From Streptomyces sp. Sge12 (GTDB lineage: Bacteria; Actinomycetota; Actinomycetes; Streptomycetales; Streptomycetaceae), in assembly GCF_002080455.1 (NCBI RefSeq), contig NZ_CP020555.1, positions 4,872,501 through 4,936,500 on the forward strand: DNA of 64,000 bases. Direction: 5' to 3'. Shown here one piece after another: positions 55,794-63,562 of this stretch. The position numbers were made by a program, and so were the translations under genes. Position 1 is the stretch's first letter, and the number at the start of each line of letters is the position of its first letter. The notes beneath the pieces were generated by a model. The model saw only the letters and a list, made by a program, of their open reading frames with translations, was not told where the DNA came from and made no database searches.

Positions 55794-55896
55794 CCGGGGC
55801 GAAATACGGGTGAACCGAGTCCGACACGACAGCTTGGCAGGCTCGGTCCGCCCGTACCGCCCCCACCGCTCCGCATGCGTCACTAGGCAGGTCACG

Positions 55897-57081
55897 ATGG
55901 TCACGATGGACGATACGAACACCGGCCCGCTCGCGGGCTTCACCGTCGGGGTCACGGCAGCCCGGCGGGCGGACGAGCTCATCGCCCTGCTGCGGCGGCG
56001 CGGGGCGGCCGTACTGCACGCGCCGGCGCTGCGCATCGTGCCGCTCGCCGACGACAGCGAGCTGCTGGCCGCCACGAAGGAACTGATCGACTGCGCGCCG
56101 GACGTGGTCGTGGCCACCACCGCGATCGGCTTCCGGGGATGGATCGAGGCGGCCGACGGGTGGGGCATCGGCGAGGACCTGCTGGAGCGGCTGCGCGCCG
56201 CCGAACTGCTGGCGCGCGGACCGAAGGTGAAGGGCGCCATCCGGGCCGCCGGGCTCGTGGAGACCTGGTCCCCGGACTCCGAATCGCTCGCCGAGGTACT
56301 GGAGCGGCTGCTGTCGGCGGGGGTGGCCGGCCGGCGGATCGCGCTCCAGCTGCACGGGGAGCCGCTGCCCGGCTTCGTCGAGGCGCTGCGGGCCGGCGGC
56401 GCCGAGGTGGTGGTGGTCCCGGTGTACCGGTGGATGGCCCCCGAGGACCTCGCGCCGCTGGACCGGCTGCTGGACGCGGTGGTCGCCGGCGCAGTGGACG
56501 CCGTCAGCTTCACCTCCGCGCCGGCGGCGGCCTCGCTGCTGTCCCGGGCCGAGGAGCGCGGGCAGCGGGACGCCGTACTGGACGCACTGCGCGGCAGGCT
56601 GCTGTCCGCGTGCGTGGGCCCGGTGACCGCGCTGCCGCTCCAGGCGCACGGCGTGGACACCGTGCAGCCGGAGCGGTTCCGGCTGGGCCCGCTGGTGCAG
56701 TTGCTCTGCCGCGAACTGCCCGGCCGGGCGCGGGTGCTGCCGGTGGCCGGGCACCGGGTGGAGATCCGCGGCCACGCGGTCCTGGTGGACACGCAGTTGC
56801 GGCCCGTCCCGCCGGCGGGCATGGCCCTGCTGCGGGCGCTGGCGCGGCGCCCGGGCTGGGTGGTCTCCCGCGCGGACCTGCTGCGCGCACTGCCGGGCGC
56901 GGGCCGGGACGAGCACGCGGTGGAGACGGCGATGGCCCGCCTGCGGGTGGCGCTCGGGGCGCCGAACCTGATCCAGACGGTGGTCAAGCGCGGCTACCGG
57001 CTCTCCCTGGACGCGGGCGGGGAGGCCAAGTACGGGGAGCTTCCCGCCGACGCGGTGACGGCCAGGGGCGTCCTCGGCTAG
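55897..57081 (+). CDS. nnaR: nitrate/nitrite assimilation regulator NnaR (HemD-like plus OmpR-type DNA-binding domain)
   Basis: A 394-residue fusion from ATG 55897. Residues about 15-270 match uroporphyrinogen-III synthase (HemD) with the bilobal pattern (GFTVGVTAARRADELIALL; VDAVSFTSAPAAASLL). Residues about 290-375 are an OmpR-type winged helix (MALLRALARRPGWVVSRADL; VETAMARLRVALG; TVVKRGYRLSL). The same fusion, NnaR, activates nitrite reductase and nitrate reductase genes in S. coelicolor and mycobacteria, and it sits beside narK there as here. The frame is open upstream to 55810 but family similarity starts near the chosen ATG. Synthase activity is doubtful; it likely works as a regulator. 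Confidence 0.93.
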   Translation: MVTMDDTNTGPLAGFTVGVTAARRADELIALLRRRGAAVLHAPALRIVPLADDSELLAATKELIDCAPDVVVATTAIGFRGWIEAADGWGIGEDLLERLRAAELLARGPKVKGAIRAAGLVETWSPDSESLAEVLERLLSAGVAGRRIALQLHGEPLPGFVEALRAGGAEVVVVPVYRWMAPEDLAPLDRLLDAVVAGAVDAVSFTSAPAAASLLSRAEERGQRDAVLDALRGRLLSACVGPVTALPLQAHGVDTVQPERFRLGPLVQLLCRELPGRARVLPVAGHRVEIRGHAVLVDTQLRPVPPAGMALLRALARRPGWVVSRADLLRALPGAGRDEHAVETAMARLRVALGAPNLIQTVVKRGYRLSLDAGGEAKYGELPADAVTARGVLG

Positions 57082-57090
57082 CGTGCCGGG

Positions 57091-57636
57091 GTGATCATTG
57101 ACGGGGTCGAGATGAGGGGCGTCGTGCTCGGCGACGCCGCCGGGCTGGCCGAGGCGTTCGCCCGGAACCGCGCGTTCATGGCGCACGTCGAGCCGGTCCG
57201 GCCGGACGCGTTCTACACGGAGGACGGCCAGCGGGAGCGGCTGGAGGGCGTGCTCGCGGAACGGGACGCGGGGCGGATCGTCCCGTACGTGTTCGTCGAG
57301 ACGGCCACGGGTGCGCCCGTCGGCGCGATCAACCTCGGCTCGATCGCGTACGGGCCGCTGTGCAGCGGCGGTCTCGGGTACTGGGTCGACCCCGCGTGGC
57401 ACGGCAAGGGGCTGGCCACCGCCGGGGTGGAGGAGGTCTGCCGGGTCGCCCGCGAGGAGCTGGGCCTGCACCGGGTGGAGGCGGGCACCCTCGTCGACAA
57501 CCTGGCCTCGCAGCGGGTGCTGGCGAAGGCGGGCTTCGAACCGTACGGCCTCGCGCCGCGGTACCTGCACATCAACGGCGCCTGGCGCGACCACCGCCTC
57601 TTCCAGCGCCTCCTCCACGACGACCCCCCGGCCTGA
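57091..57636 (+). CDS. RimJ/RimL-type GNAT N-acetyltransferase
   Basis: A 181-residue acetyltransferase from GTG 57091, nine bases after nnaR. Motif A is YWVDPAWHGKGLATAGVEEV (the Gln/Arg-x-x-Gly-x-Gly/Ala acetyl-CoA loop is HGKGLA), and NLASQRVLAKAGFEPYGLA is motif B. Related RimJ/L enzymes act on ribosomal protein N-termini or other amines; the substrate here is unknown. The small spacing suggests it is co-transcribed with nnaR. Confidence 0.9.
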   Translation: MIIDGVEMRGVVLGDAAGLAEAFARNRAFMAHVEPVRPDAFYTEDGQRERLEGVLAERDAGRIVPYVFVETATGAPVGAINLGSIAYGPLCSGGLGYWVDPAWHGKGLATAGVEEVCRVAREELGLHRVEAGTLVDNLASQRVLAKAGFEPYGLAPRYLHINGAWRDHRLFQRLLHDDPPA

Positions 57637-57655
57637 CCCGGTGGAGCCGGGTTTC

Positions 57656-57722
57656 CCGGGGCTCCGCCCCAGACCCCGCGCCTCGAACGCCGGCGAGGCT
57701 GAGATCGGCCGGCGAGGCTGGG
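57656..57722. repeat. dispersed GC-rich intergenic repeat
   Basis: The hairpin GGGGCTCCGCCCC at 57657-57670 is followed by the core CGCCTCGAACGCCGGCGAGG to 57699. A second partial copy GGCCGGCGAGGCTGGG follows at 57707-57722. It lies after the GNAT gene, where a terminator is expected. Confidence 0.78.
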
Positions 57723-57806
57723 ACGGGCCCACCGGTTCGGGGGCTTCCGCTGTGGCCCGCCGGGCGGCAATCTGGTACGGCACCCCCACGACGGGAGGCT
57801 GACGGC

Positions 57807-58367
57807 ATGCGGTTCGATTCCGGGCGGGTCTGCCTGGACCTGGTGGCCACCTTCACCCCCCACGAGGCGATCCCGGACGGAGACGAGCTGCGGCTGTGGC
57901 TCGCCGGGGCCGGCCTGGTCCCCGACCGCACGCCGCTCGCCCGGGTGGGGCCCGACTGGGCCGCGGCCTTCCGGGCCCTGCGCGCCGACGTGGAAACCCT
58001 CGTACGGGCGGAGCTGCTCGGCACCGATCCCGACGACCACGCCCTCGCCCGGGTCAACGCCCTGGCCGCCGGACCACCCCCGGGACTGTGTGCCGTACGG
58101 GACCAGGAAGGGCACCTCGTACGGGAGTTGTGCGGCGGCGTGGAGTGCGGCGCGCTGCTCGCGGCCGTCGCCCGCGACGCCGTCGAGCTGCTGACCGACC
58201 CCGGTGACCGGGCCCTGCTGCGGGCCTGCGACGGCGACGGCTGCACCCGCGTCTACCTGGACACTTCCCGCGGGCACCGGCGCCGCTGGTGCTCCAGCGA
58301 GCGCTGCGGCAACCGCGAGCGGGTGGCCCGGCACCGCCGCCGGGCCCTGGCCGCCGGATCCCGCTAG
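57807..58367 (+). CDS. ABATE/CGNR zinc-finger protein
   Basis: A 186-residue protein from ATG 57807, with GGGAGG upstream. The N-terminal part (RVCLDLVATF) resembles the ABATE stress-related domain. The C-terminal CGNR zinc finger is clear: CDGDGCTRVYLDTSRGHRRRWC and SSERCGNRERVARHR, with four cysteines. Proteins of this architecture are thought to be DNA-binding regulators. It stands on the same strand as nnaR and HelD but behind a repeat hairpin. Confidence 0.88.
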   Translation: MRFDSGRVCLDLVATFTPHEAIPDGDELRLWLAGAGLVPDRTPLARVGPDWAAAFRALRADVETLVRAELLGTDPDDHALARVNALAAGPPPGLCAVRDQEGHLVRELCGGVECGALLAAVARDAVELLTDPGDRALLRACDGDGCTRVYLDTSRGHRRRWCSSERCGNRERVARHRRRALAAGSR

Positions 58368-58483
58368 ACGGGCGCACCGCCCCGCGTACCACCAGGCGAG
58401 ACCCATTCCGGAACGGGCGTGCGGACAAGGGGCCGATTCGCGTACGGTTGACGGTCGCCCATGCACGTCAGAAGGGGGCCTTG

Positions 58484-60790
58484 GTGGCCGCGCAGAATGC
58501 CGCTGTCGACAGCACGGCGGATTCCGTCCGCGATCGGGAGATCGCGGTCGAGCAGACGCATCTCGACCAGGTGTACCGACGCCTTGAGGAGAAGATCCAC
58601 GAGGCCGAGTTCCTCATGAACGACGCCGCCAAGCGCGGCCAGGTGGGTACGCCCGGCGCACTCGCCGAGCGCGACGCGCAGGTCTTCCGGGCGGGCATCC
58701 ACCTGAACCGGCTGAACAACGAGTTCGAGGACTTCCTCTTCGGCCGCATCGACCTGGTGCTCGGCAAGGACGGGGAACGCGGCGCGGACGGCGCGTACAC
58801 CTCCGTCGAGCCCGCCGACGACGCGATCCGCGAGGACCTCACCGCCGACATCGCCGAGACGCTGCACATCGGCCGCATCGGGGTCCTGGACTCCGACTAC
58901 GCGCCGCTGGTCATCGACTGGCGCGCGCCGGCGGCCGCGCCGTTCTACCGGTCCACGCCCAAGGACCCCGGCCGGGTGGTGCGACGCCGCGTCATCCGCT
59001 CCAAGGGCCGCAAGGTGCTGGGCGTCGAGGACGACCTGATGCGCCCGGAGGTCAGCGCGTTCCTGGACGGCCGGGAGCTCCCCGCCATCGGCGACGGCGC
59101 CCTGATGGCCGCCCTCGGGCGGGCCCGTACGCACTCCATGCGCGACATCGTCTCCTCCATCCAGGCCGAACAGGACCTGGTCATCCGGGCCCCCGCCGCC
59201 TCCGTCGCCGAGGTCGCCGGCGGGCCCGGCACCGGCAAGACGGCCGTCGCCCTGCACCGCGCCGCCTACCTGCTCTACCAGGACCGGCGCCGCTACTCCG
59301 GCGGCATCCTGATCGTCTCCCCGACCCCGCTGCTCGTCGCGTACACCGAGGGCGTGCTGCCCTCGCTCGGCGAGGAGGGCCAGGTGGCGATCCGGGCGCT
59401 CGGCTCGCTCGTCGACGGCGCGGAGGCCACCACCTACGACTCCCCGGCCGTGGCCCGCGTCAAGGGCTCCTCGCGGATGCTGAAGGTGCTCCGCAAGGCC
59501 GTACGCGGCGCACTGGAACTCGGCGGCGCCCCCGACCGGCTGCGCGTGGTGGCCTTCGGCCGCCGCCAAGAGCTGGAGGCCGACGAGCTGAACCGGATCC
59601 GGCAGAACGTGCTCAGCGGCACCGCCCCGGTCAACCTGCTGCGCCCGCGCGCCCGCAAGCTGCTGCTCGACGCCCTCTACGCGAAGTCGGGCGGGTCCGG
59701 CCGGCACAGCGACCCGGAGCTGGCCGCCGAGCTGCGCTCCGCCTTCGACGAGGACATCTCCACCGAGGACGCCTTCATCGACTTCCTCAATGCCTGGTGG
59801 CCCGAGCTGACCCCGCGCCGGGTGCTCGCCGCGCTCGCCGACGAGCGCCACCTCGGCCGCTGGTCGCGCCGGGACCTGAACCCGCGCGAGACCCGCCAGT
59901 TGGCCCGCTCGCTGCGCCGGGTGGGCCCGGACGGCAAGGGCCCCCTGTCGGTGCACGACGTGGCGCTGCTGGACGAGCTCCAGCAGCTGCTCGGCGCCCC
60001 GGCCCGGCCGAGGCGCAAGCGGGAGATGGACCCGCTCGACCAGCTCAGCGGGCTGGAGGAGCTGATGCCGACCCGCGAGGAGACCCAGTGGGAGCGGGCC
60101 GAGCGGCTCGCGGCGGAGCGCACCGAGTACGCGCACGTCATCGTGGACGAGGCCCAGGACCTGACGCCGATGCAGTGGCGGATGGTGGGCCGCCGCGGCC
60201 GGCACGGCACGTGGACGGTCGTCGGCGACCCGGCGCAGTCCTCCTGGACGGACCCCGAGGAGGCCGCCGCGGCCCGCGACGAGGCCCTCGGGTCGCGACC
60301 GCGCCGGCGGTTCACCCTGACGGTGAACTACCGCAACCCGGCCGAGGTCGCCGAGGTCGCCTCCCGGGTGCTGCGCCTGGCGATGCCCGGCATGGAGCCG
60401 CCGACCGCGGTGCGCTCCACGGGGCTGGAGCCGCGGTTCACGGCCGCCCCGGGCGATCTGGGCACCGCGGTGCGGGAGGAGACCCGGCGGCTGCTGGATC
60501 AGGTGGACGGCACGGTGGGCGTGGTCGTGGCCATGGACCGGCGCGCGGAGGCCGCGGGCTGGCTCGCGGACCTCGGCGAGCGGGCGGTGGCGCTGGGCAG
60601 CCTGGAGGCCAAGGGCCTGGAGTACGACGCCACGGTGGTCGTCTCCCCGGCGGAGATCGCGGACGAGTCCCCGGCGGGCCTGCGGGTGCTGTACGTGGCG
60701 CTGACGCGTGCGACGCAGCAGCTGACGGTGGTCTCGGCGGACCGGGACAAGCCCGACGCGGACGGGGTGCCGGAGCTGCTGCTGCCGTAG
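58484..60790 (+). CDS. helD: HelD-family RNA polymerase recycling ATPase
   Basis: A 768-residue UvrD/Rep-like ATPase from GTG 58484 (a TTG lies at 58481). The N-terminal coiled-coil (EIAVEQTHLDQVYRRLEEKI) is the HelD arm that reaches into the RNA polymerase secondary channel. Walker A is GGPGTGKTAVA near 246, Walker B is VIVDEAQDLTPMQWRM near 555, and later helicase-like motifs are TVNYRNPAEV and LEAKGLEYDATVVV. HelD frees RNA polymerase from dead-end complexes; in some Streptomyces the related HelR removes rifamycins. A rifamycin-associated element was not found upstream here, so a housekeeping role is more likely. Confidence 0.9.
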   Translation: MAAQNAAVDSTADSVRDREIAVEQTHLDQVYRRLEEKIHEAEFLMNDAAKRGQVGTPGALAERDAQVFRAGIHLNRLNNEFEDFLFGRIDLVLGKDGERGADGAYTSVEPADDAIREDLTADIAETLHIGRIGVLDSDYAPLVIDWRAPAAAPFYRSTPKDPGRVVRRRVIRSKGRKVLGVEDDLMRPEVSAFLDGRELPAIGDGALMAALGRARTHSMRDIVSSIQAEQDLVIRAPAASVAEVAGGPGTGKTAVALHRAAYLLYQDRRRYSGGILIVSPTPLLVAYTEGVLPSLGEEGQVAIRALGSLVDGAEATTYDSPAVARVKGSSRMLKVLRKAVRGALELGGAPDRLRVVAFGRRQELEADELNRIRQNVLSGTAPVNLLRPRARKLLLDALYAKSGGSGRHSDPELAAELRSAFDEDISTEDAFIDFLNAWWPELTPRRVLAALADERHLGRWSRRDLNPRETRQLARSLRRVGPDGKGPLSVHDVALLDELQQLLGAPARPRRKREMDPLDQLSGLEELMPTREETQWERAERLAAERTEYAHVIVDEAQDLTPMQWRMVGRRGRHGTWTVVGDPAQSSWTDPEEAAAARDEALGSRPRRRFTLTVNYRNPAEVAEVASRVLRLAMPGMEPPTAVRSTGLEPRFTAAPGDLGTAVREETRRLLDQVDGTVGVVVAMDRRAEAAGWLADLGERAVALGSLEAKGLEYDATVVVSPAEIADESPAGLRVLYVALTRATQQLTVVSADRDKPDADGVPELLLP

Positions 60791-60893
60791 GGGCGGGCCG
60801 TACGGCCGGATGGTCCGCGGCCAGGCGCGTGGTGCTCGGATACGAGCGCGAGCAGGGGGATCACTTTCGGCGATCCTTTGTTAGCCTGGGTAC

Positions 60894-61039
60894 GGCACCG
60901 ACTCGATCCAAGCCCCCGGGCCCAACCTTCGTCGCTCAGAGCGACCACTTGCCGCGAGGCGAGCATGGCGGGTCGGTGTCATAGACGTATGAATGACCAG
61001 GTCCGCGTCCCCCACCTGTGGGGGGCGCGGACCTGTTTT
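60894..61039 (+). ncRNA. candidate small RNA upstream of the malic enzyme gene
   Basis: The gap 60791-61224 (434 bases) has no gene. A -10-like TAGCCT at 60882-60887 would start transcription near 60894, and a strong terminator ends at 61039. The stretch in between contains a small hairpin GTCGCT-CAG-AGCGAC (60931-60945). The resulting RNA would be about 146 bases. A second -10-like TATGGT at 61077-61082 lies beyond the terminator and could serve the malic enzyme gene on its own. The alternative is that this is simply a premature terminator in the malic enzyme leader. Confidence 0.45.
60998..61039 (+). terminator. strong intrinsic terminator 185 bases before the malic enzyme gene
   Basis: A sixteen-base stem CAGGTCCGCGTCCCCC / GGGGGGCGCGGACCTG (60998-61013 and 61020-61035) with one G-T wobble and a six-base loop ACCTGT is followed by TTTTG. 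It is one of the few hairpins in the window with a real T tract. It could end helD read-through or a short RNA. Confidence 0.88.
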
Positions 61040-61047
61040 GTATGACC

Positions 61048-61084
61048 CCACCATTCCGAACCCCCCTGGAATCTCGTATGGTGG
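61048..61084. promoter_or_regulatory. hairpin with a C-rich loop overlapping a -10-like site
   Basis: CCACC pairs with GGTGG (61048-61052 and 61080-61084) and ATTCC with GGAAT (61053-61057 and 61068-61072). The apical loop is GAACCCCCCT with six consecutive C residues. TATGGT at 61077-61082 overlaps the right arm, so it may be an operator in DNA rather than an RNA hairpin. Confidence 0.4.
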
Positions 61085-61224
61085 AAGAGTCTTTCCGAAT
61101 TTTGTAGCTGGTTACCTTGTACTGGCTGGTAGGTGGGACGATCGGACAACAGGTCCTGCCGCACCTGCTGTGCAGCGGGGCTCTGTGTGTTACAGCGAAC
61201 CAGGGACAGAAGAGGAACACGGCC

Positions 61225-62628
61225 ATGGCAACGGCGCCCAGCGTCTCGTATTCGATGACGGTCCGTCTGGAAGTGCCCGCGAGCGGAACCGCGGTCTCCC
61301 AGCTCACCACCGCCGTGGAGTCCTCCGGCGGATCGGTCACCGGCCTCGACGTGACCGCATCCGGCCACGAGAAGCTCCGGATCGACGTCACCATCGCCGC
61401 GACCTCCACCGCGCACGCGGACGAGATCGTCGAGAAGCTGCGCGGCATCGAGGGCGTCAGCCTCGGCAAGGTCTCCGACCGCACCTTCCTGATGCACCTC
61501 GGCGGCAAGATCGAGATGGCGTCCAAGCACCCCATCCGCAACCGTGACGACCTCTCGATGATCTACACCCCGGGCGTGGCCCGCGTGTGCATGGCGATCG
61601 CCGAGAACCCCGAGGACGCCCGGCGCCTGACCATCAAGCGCAACACCGTCGCAGTCGTGACGGACGGCTCCGCCGTGCTGGGCCTGGGCAACATCGGCCC
61701 GATGGCCGCCATGCCGGTCATGGAGGGCAAGGCGGCCCTCTTCAAGCGCTTCGCCGACATCGACGCCTGGCCGATCTGCCTGGACACCCAGGACCCCGAC
61801 GAGATCGTGGCCGCCGTCAAGGCGATCGCCCCCGGCTTCGCGGGCATCAACCTGGAGGACATCTCCGCGCCGCGCTGCTTCGAGATCGAGGCACGCCTGC
61901 GCGAGGCCCTCGACATCCCCGTCTTCCACGACGACCAGCACGGCACCGCGATCGTCGTGCTCGCGGCCCTCACCAACGCACTGCGCGTGGTGGGCAAGGC
62001 AGTTGGCGACGTCAAGGTCGTCATGTCGGGCGCCGGCGCGGCCGGTACCGCCATCCTCAAGCTGCTCCTCGCGGCGGGCGTCAAGAACGCGGTGAGCGCC
62101 GACATCCACGGTGTCGTGCACGCGGGCCGCCCCGACCTCGTCGACGCCGCGGCCGACTCCCCGCTGCGCTGGATCGCCGACAACACCAACCCCGAGGGCT
62201 ACACGGGCACGCTGAAGGAGGCCGTGGTCGGCGCCGACGTGTTCATCGGCGTCTCGGCCCCGAACGTGCTGTCCGGCGAGGACGTCGCCGCCATGGCGGA
62301 GGGCGCGATCGTGTTCGCGCTCGCGAACCCGGACCCGGAGGTGGACCCGGCCGTCGCCCGCCAGACCGCCGCCGTCGTCGCCACCGGCCGTTCCGACTTC
62401 CCGAACCAGATCAACAACGTGCTGGTCTTCCCGGGTGTCTTCCGCGGTCTGCTGGACGCTCAGTCCCGCACCGTGAACACGGAGATGATGCTGGCCGCCG
62501 CGAGCGCGCTGGCGGACGTCGTCGGCGAGGACGAGCTGAACGCGAACTACATCATCCCGTCGGTGTTCAACGACAAGGTCGCCGGTGCGGTCGCGGGTGC
62601 CGTCCGCAAGGCCGCCTCGGGGGCGTGA
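61225..62628 (+). CDS. NAD-dependent malic enzyme with N-terminal ACT domain
   Basis: A 467-residue enzyme converting malate to pyruvate and CO2. Start ATG 61225 (MATAPSVSYSMTVRLEV) with AGAGGAA upstream. Residues 1-85 form an ACT-type regulatory domain (SMTVRLEVPASGTAVSQL). The catalytic part has SMIYTPGVARVC with Tyr114, EGKAALFKRFADIDAWPICL, and FHDDQHGTAIVVLAAL binding the metal. The NAD-binding loop GAGAAGTAILKLLL starts near 268. The length and layout match the NAD-malic enzyme of S. coelicolor in the same genomic position. It links the TCA cycle with pyruvate and lipid precursor supply. Confidence 0.95.
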   Translation: MATAPSVSYSMTVRLEVPASGTAVSQLTTAVESSGGSVTGLDVTASGHEKLRIDVTIAATSTAHADEIVEKLRGIEGVSLGKVSDRTFLMHLGGKIEMASKHPIRNRDDLSMIYTPGVARVCMAIAENPEDARRLTIKRNTVAVVTDGSAVLGLGNIGPMAAMPVMEGKAALFKRFADIDAWPICLDTQDPDEIVAAVKAIAPGFAGINLEDISAPRCFEIEARLREALDIPVFHDDQHGTAIVVLAALTNALRVVGKAVGDVKVVMSGAGAAGTAILKLLLAAGVKNAVSADIHGVVHAGRPDLVDAAADSPLRWIADNTNPEGYTGTLKEAVVGADVFIGVSAPNVLSGEDVAAMAEGAIVFALANPDPEVDPAVARQTAAVVATGRSDFPNQINNVLVFPGVFRGLLDAQSRTVNTEMMLAAASALADVVGEDELNANYIIPSVFNDKVAGAVAGAVRKAASGA

Positions 62629-62968
62629 GCCCCGCTGTGACGGCCCTCACGACGCGCTGATCCCGGCGCGTCGCGAGATGCGGGCCCGACGGGCCGCCTC
62701 TAGGGTTGCGGGGATGCCCGCGAGGTCCGCGGTCCGCAGCGGCGTGTGAGCGAGGGCGTGGACGGAGCGTCACCGCGGCGTGACTGTGGCGCTTTTCGTG
62801 TGACCCCGACGGGTGCCGGATTGGCTTTCCCGCCGCTGGTGGGGGCAGGATGCGTAACCGGGCGAGAGGGTCTGACGTTCAGACCCGGGTCCGGGGACTG
62901 TCCTAGGGCCCTGGCAGCATCGGCTTCGATCTCACGCCTCTAAGGCAAGTTGAACACGGGAGTACAAC
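62629..62968 (+). promoter_or_regulatory. region between malic enzyme gene and hupA
   Basis: A 340-base gap. A hairpin CGACGCGC / GCGCGTCG at 62650-62673 may end malic enzyme transcription, and GGGCCCGACGGGCC near 62684 is a second short one. The hupA ribosome-binding site CGGGAG lies at about 62957-62962. No convincing promoter pair or open frame with coding character was seen. Confidence 0.45.
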
Positions 62969-63250
62969 ATGAACCGCAGTGAGCTGGTGGCCGCTCTGTC
63001 CGAGCGCGCCGAGGTGACCCGCAAGGACGCCGACGCCGTTCTGGCCGCGCTCGCCGAGACCGTCGGCGAGATTGTCGCCAAGGGCGACGAGAAGGTCACC
63101 ATCCCCGGCTTCCTGACCTTCGAGCGCACCCACCGTGCCGCTCGCACCGCGCGCAACCCGCAGACCGGCGACCCCATCCAGATCCCGGCCGGCTACAGCG
63201 TGAAGGTCTCCGCGGGCTCCAAGCTCAAGGAAGCCGCCAAGGGCAAGTAA
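62969..63250 (+). CDS. hupA: DNA-binding protein HU (HupA)
   Basis: A 93-residue HU-family nucleoid protein from ATG 62969 (MNRSELVAALSERAEV). The DNA-binding arm is GFLTFERTHRAARTARNPQT, with the conserved NPQTG and the later IQIPAGYSVKVSAGSKLK. The length is that of the short HU form; Streptomyces also has a longer HupS with a lysine-rich tail, absent here. It bends and compacts DNA. It is monocistronic with its own terminator. Confidence 0.97.
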   Translation: MNRSELVAALSERAEVTRKDADAVLAALAETVGEIVAKGDEKVTIPGFLTFERTHRAARTARNPQTGDPIQIPAGYSVKVSAGSKLKEAAKGK

Positions 63251-63310
63251 GTCCTGCCCCGGCGCCGAGGGCCGCACAGGTCTTTGGAACGGCAGTAGCA
63301 CGCAGAACGA

Positions 63311-63349
63311 CGATGGGCGGTCACCCCCGGGCGGGGTGGCCGCCCATCG
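63311..63349 (+). terminator. hupA terminator
   Basis: A seventeen-base stem CGATGGGCGGTCACCCC / GGGGTGGCCGCCCATCG (63311-63327 and 63333-63349) with one wobble pair and a five-base loop, 60 bases after the hupA stop. No T tract follows. Confidence 0.85.
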
Positions 63350-63478
63350 GCCTGTCCGGGGCCGGTCCGGCCCCGGTGGTCCGGGGCGGTCCGGCAGGCC
63401 CTGTGAGGCCCCGTCAGGGCCCTTGGCGGGGCCCCGGTATGCCCGTGGCATGCCCCACCCGGCCGCAGGAGGCCACGA

Positions 63479-63515
63479 GAAAGCCCCCCGGGCCCTGTGC
63501 GGGGCCCGGGGGGCT
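63479..63515 (-). terminator. murA terminator
   Basis: A fourteen-base stem AGCCCCCCGGGCCC / GGGCCCGGGGGGCT (63482-63495 and 63502-63515), flanked by AAA at 63479-63481, which is UUU for minus-strand transcripts. It lies 47 bases beyond the murA stop. Confidence 0.82.
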
Positions 63516-63562
63516 GTTGCGTACGTGCCGCGCGCGGCACGGCTCGTACGTCCCGTTACGGC

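Noticed and set aside
58368..58483. Rifamycin-associated element upstream of the HelD gene
   Set aside because: No clear inverted repeat of that kind is visible in the 116 bases before the start, so induction by rifamycin cannot be claimed.
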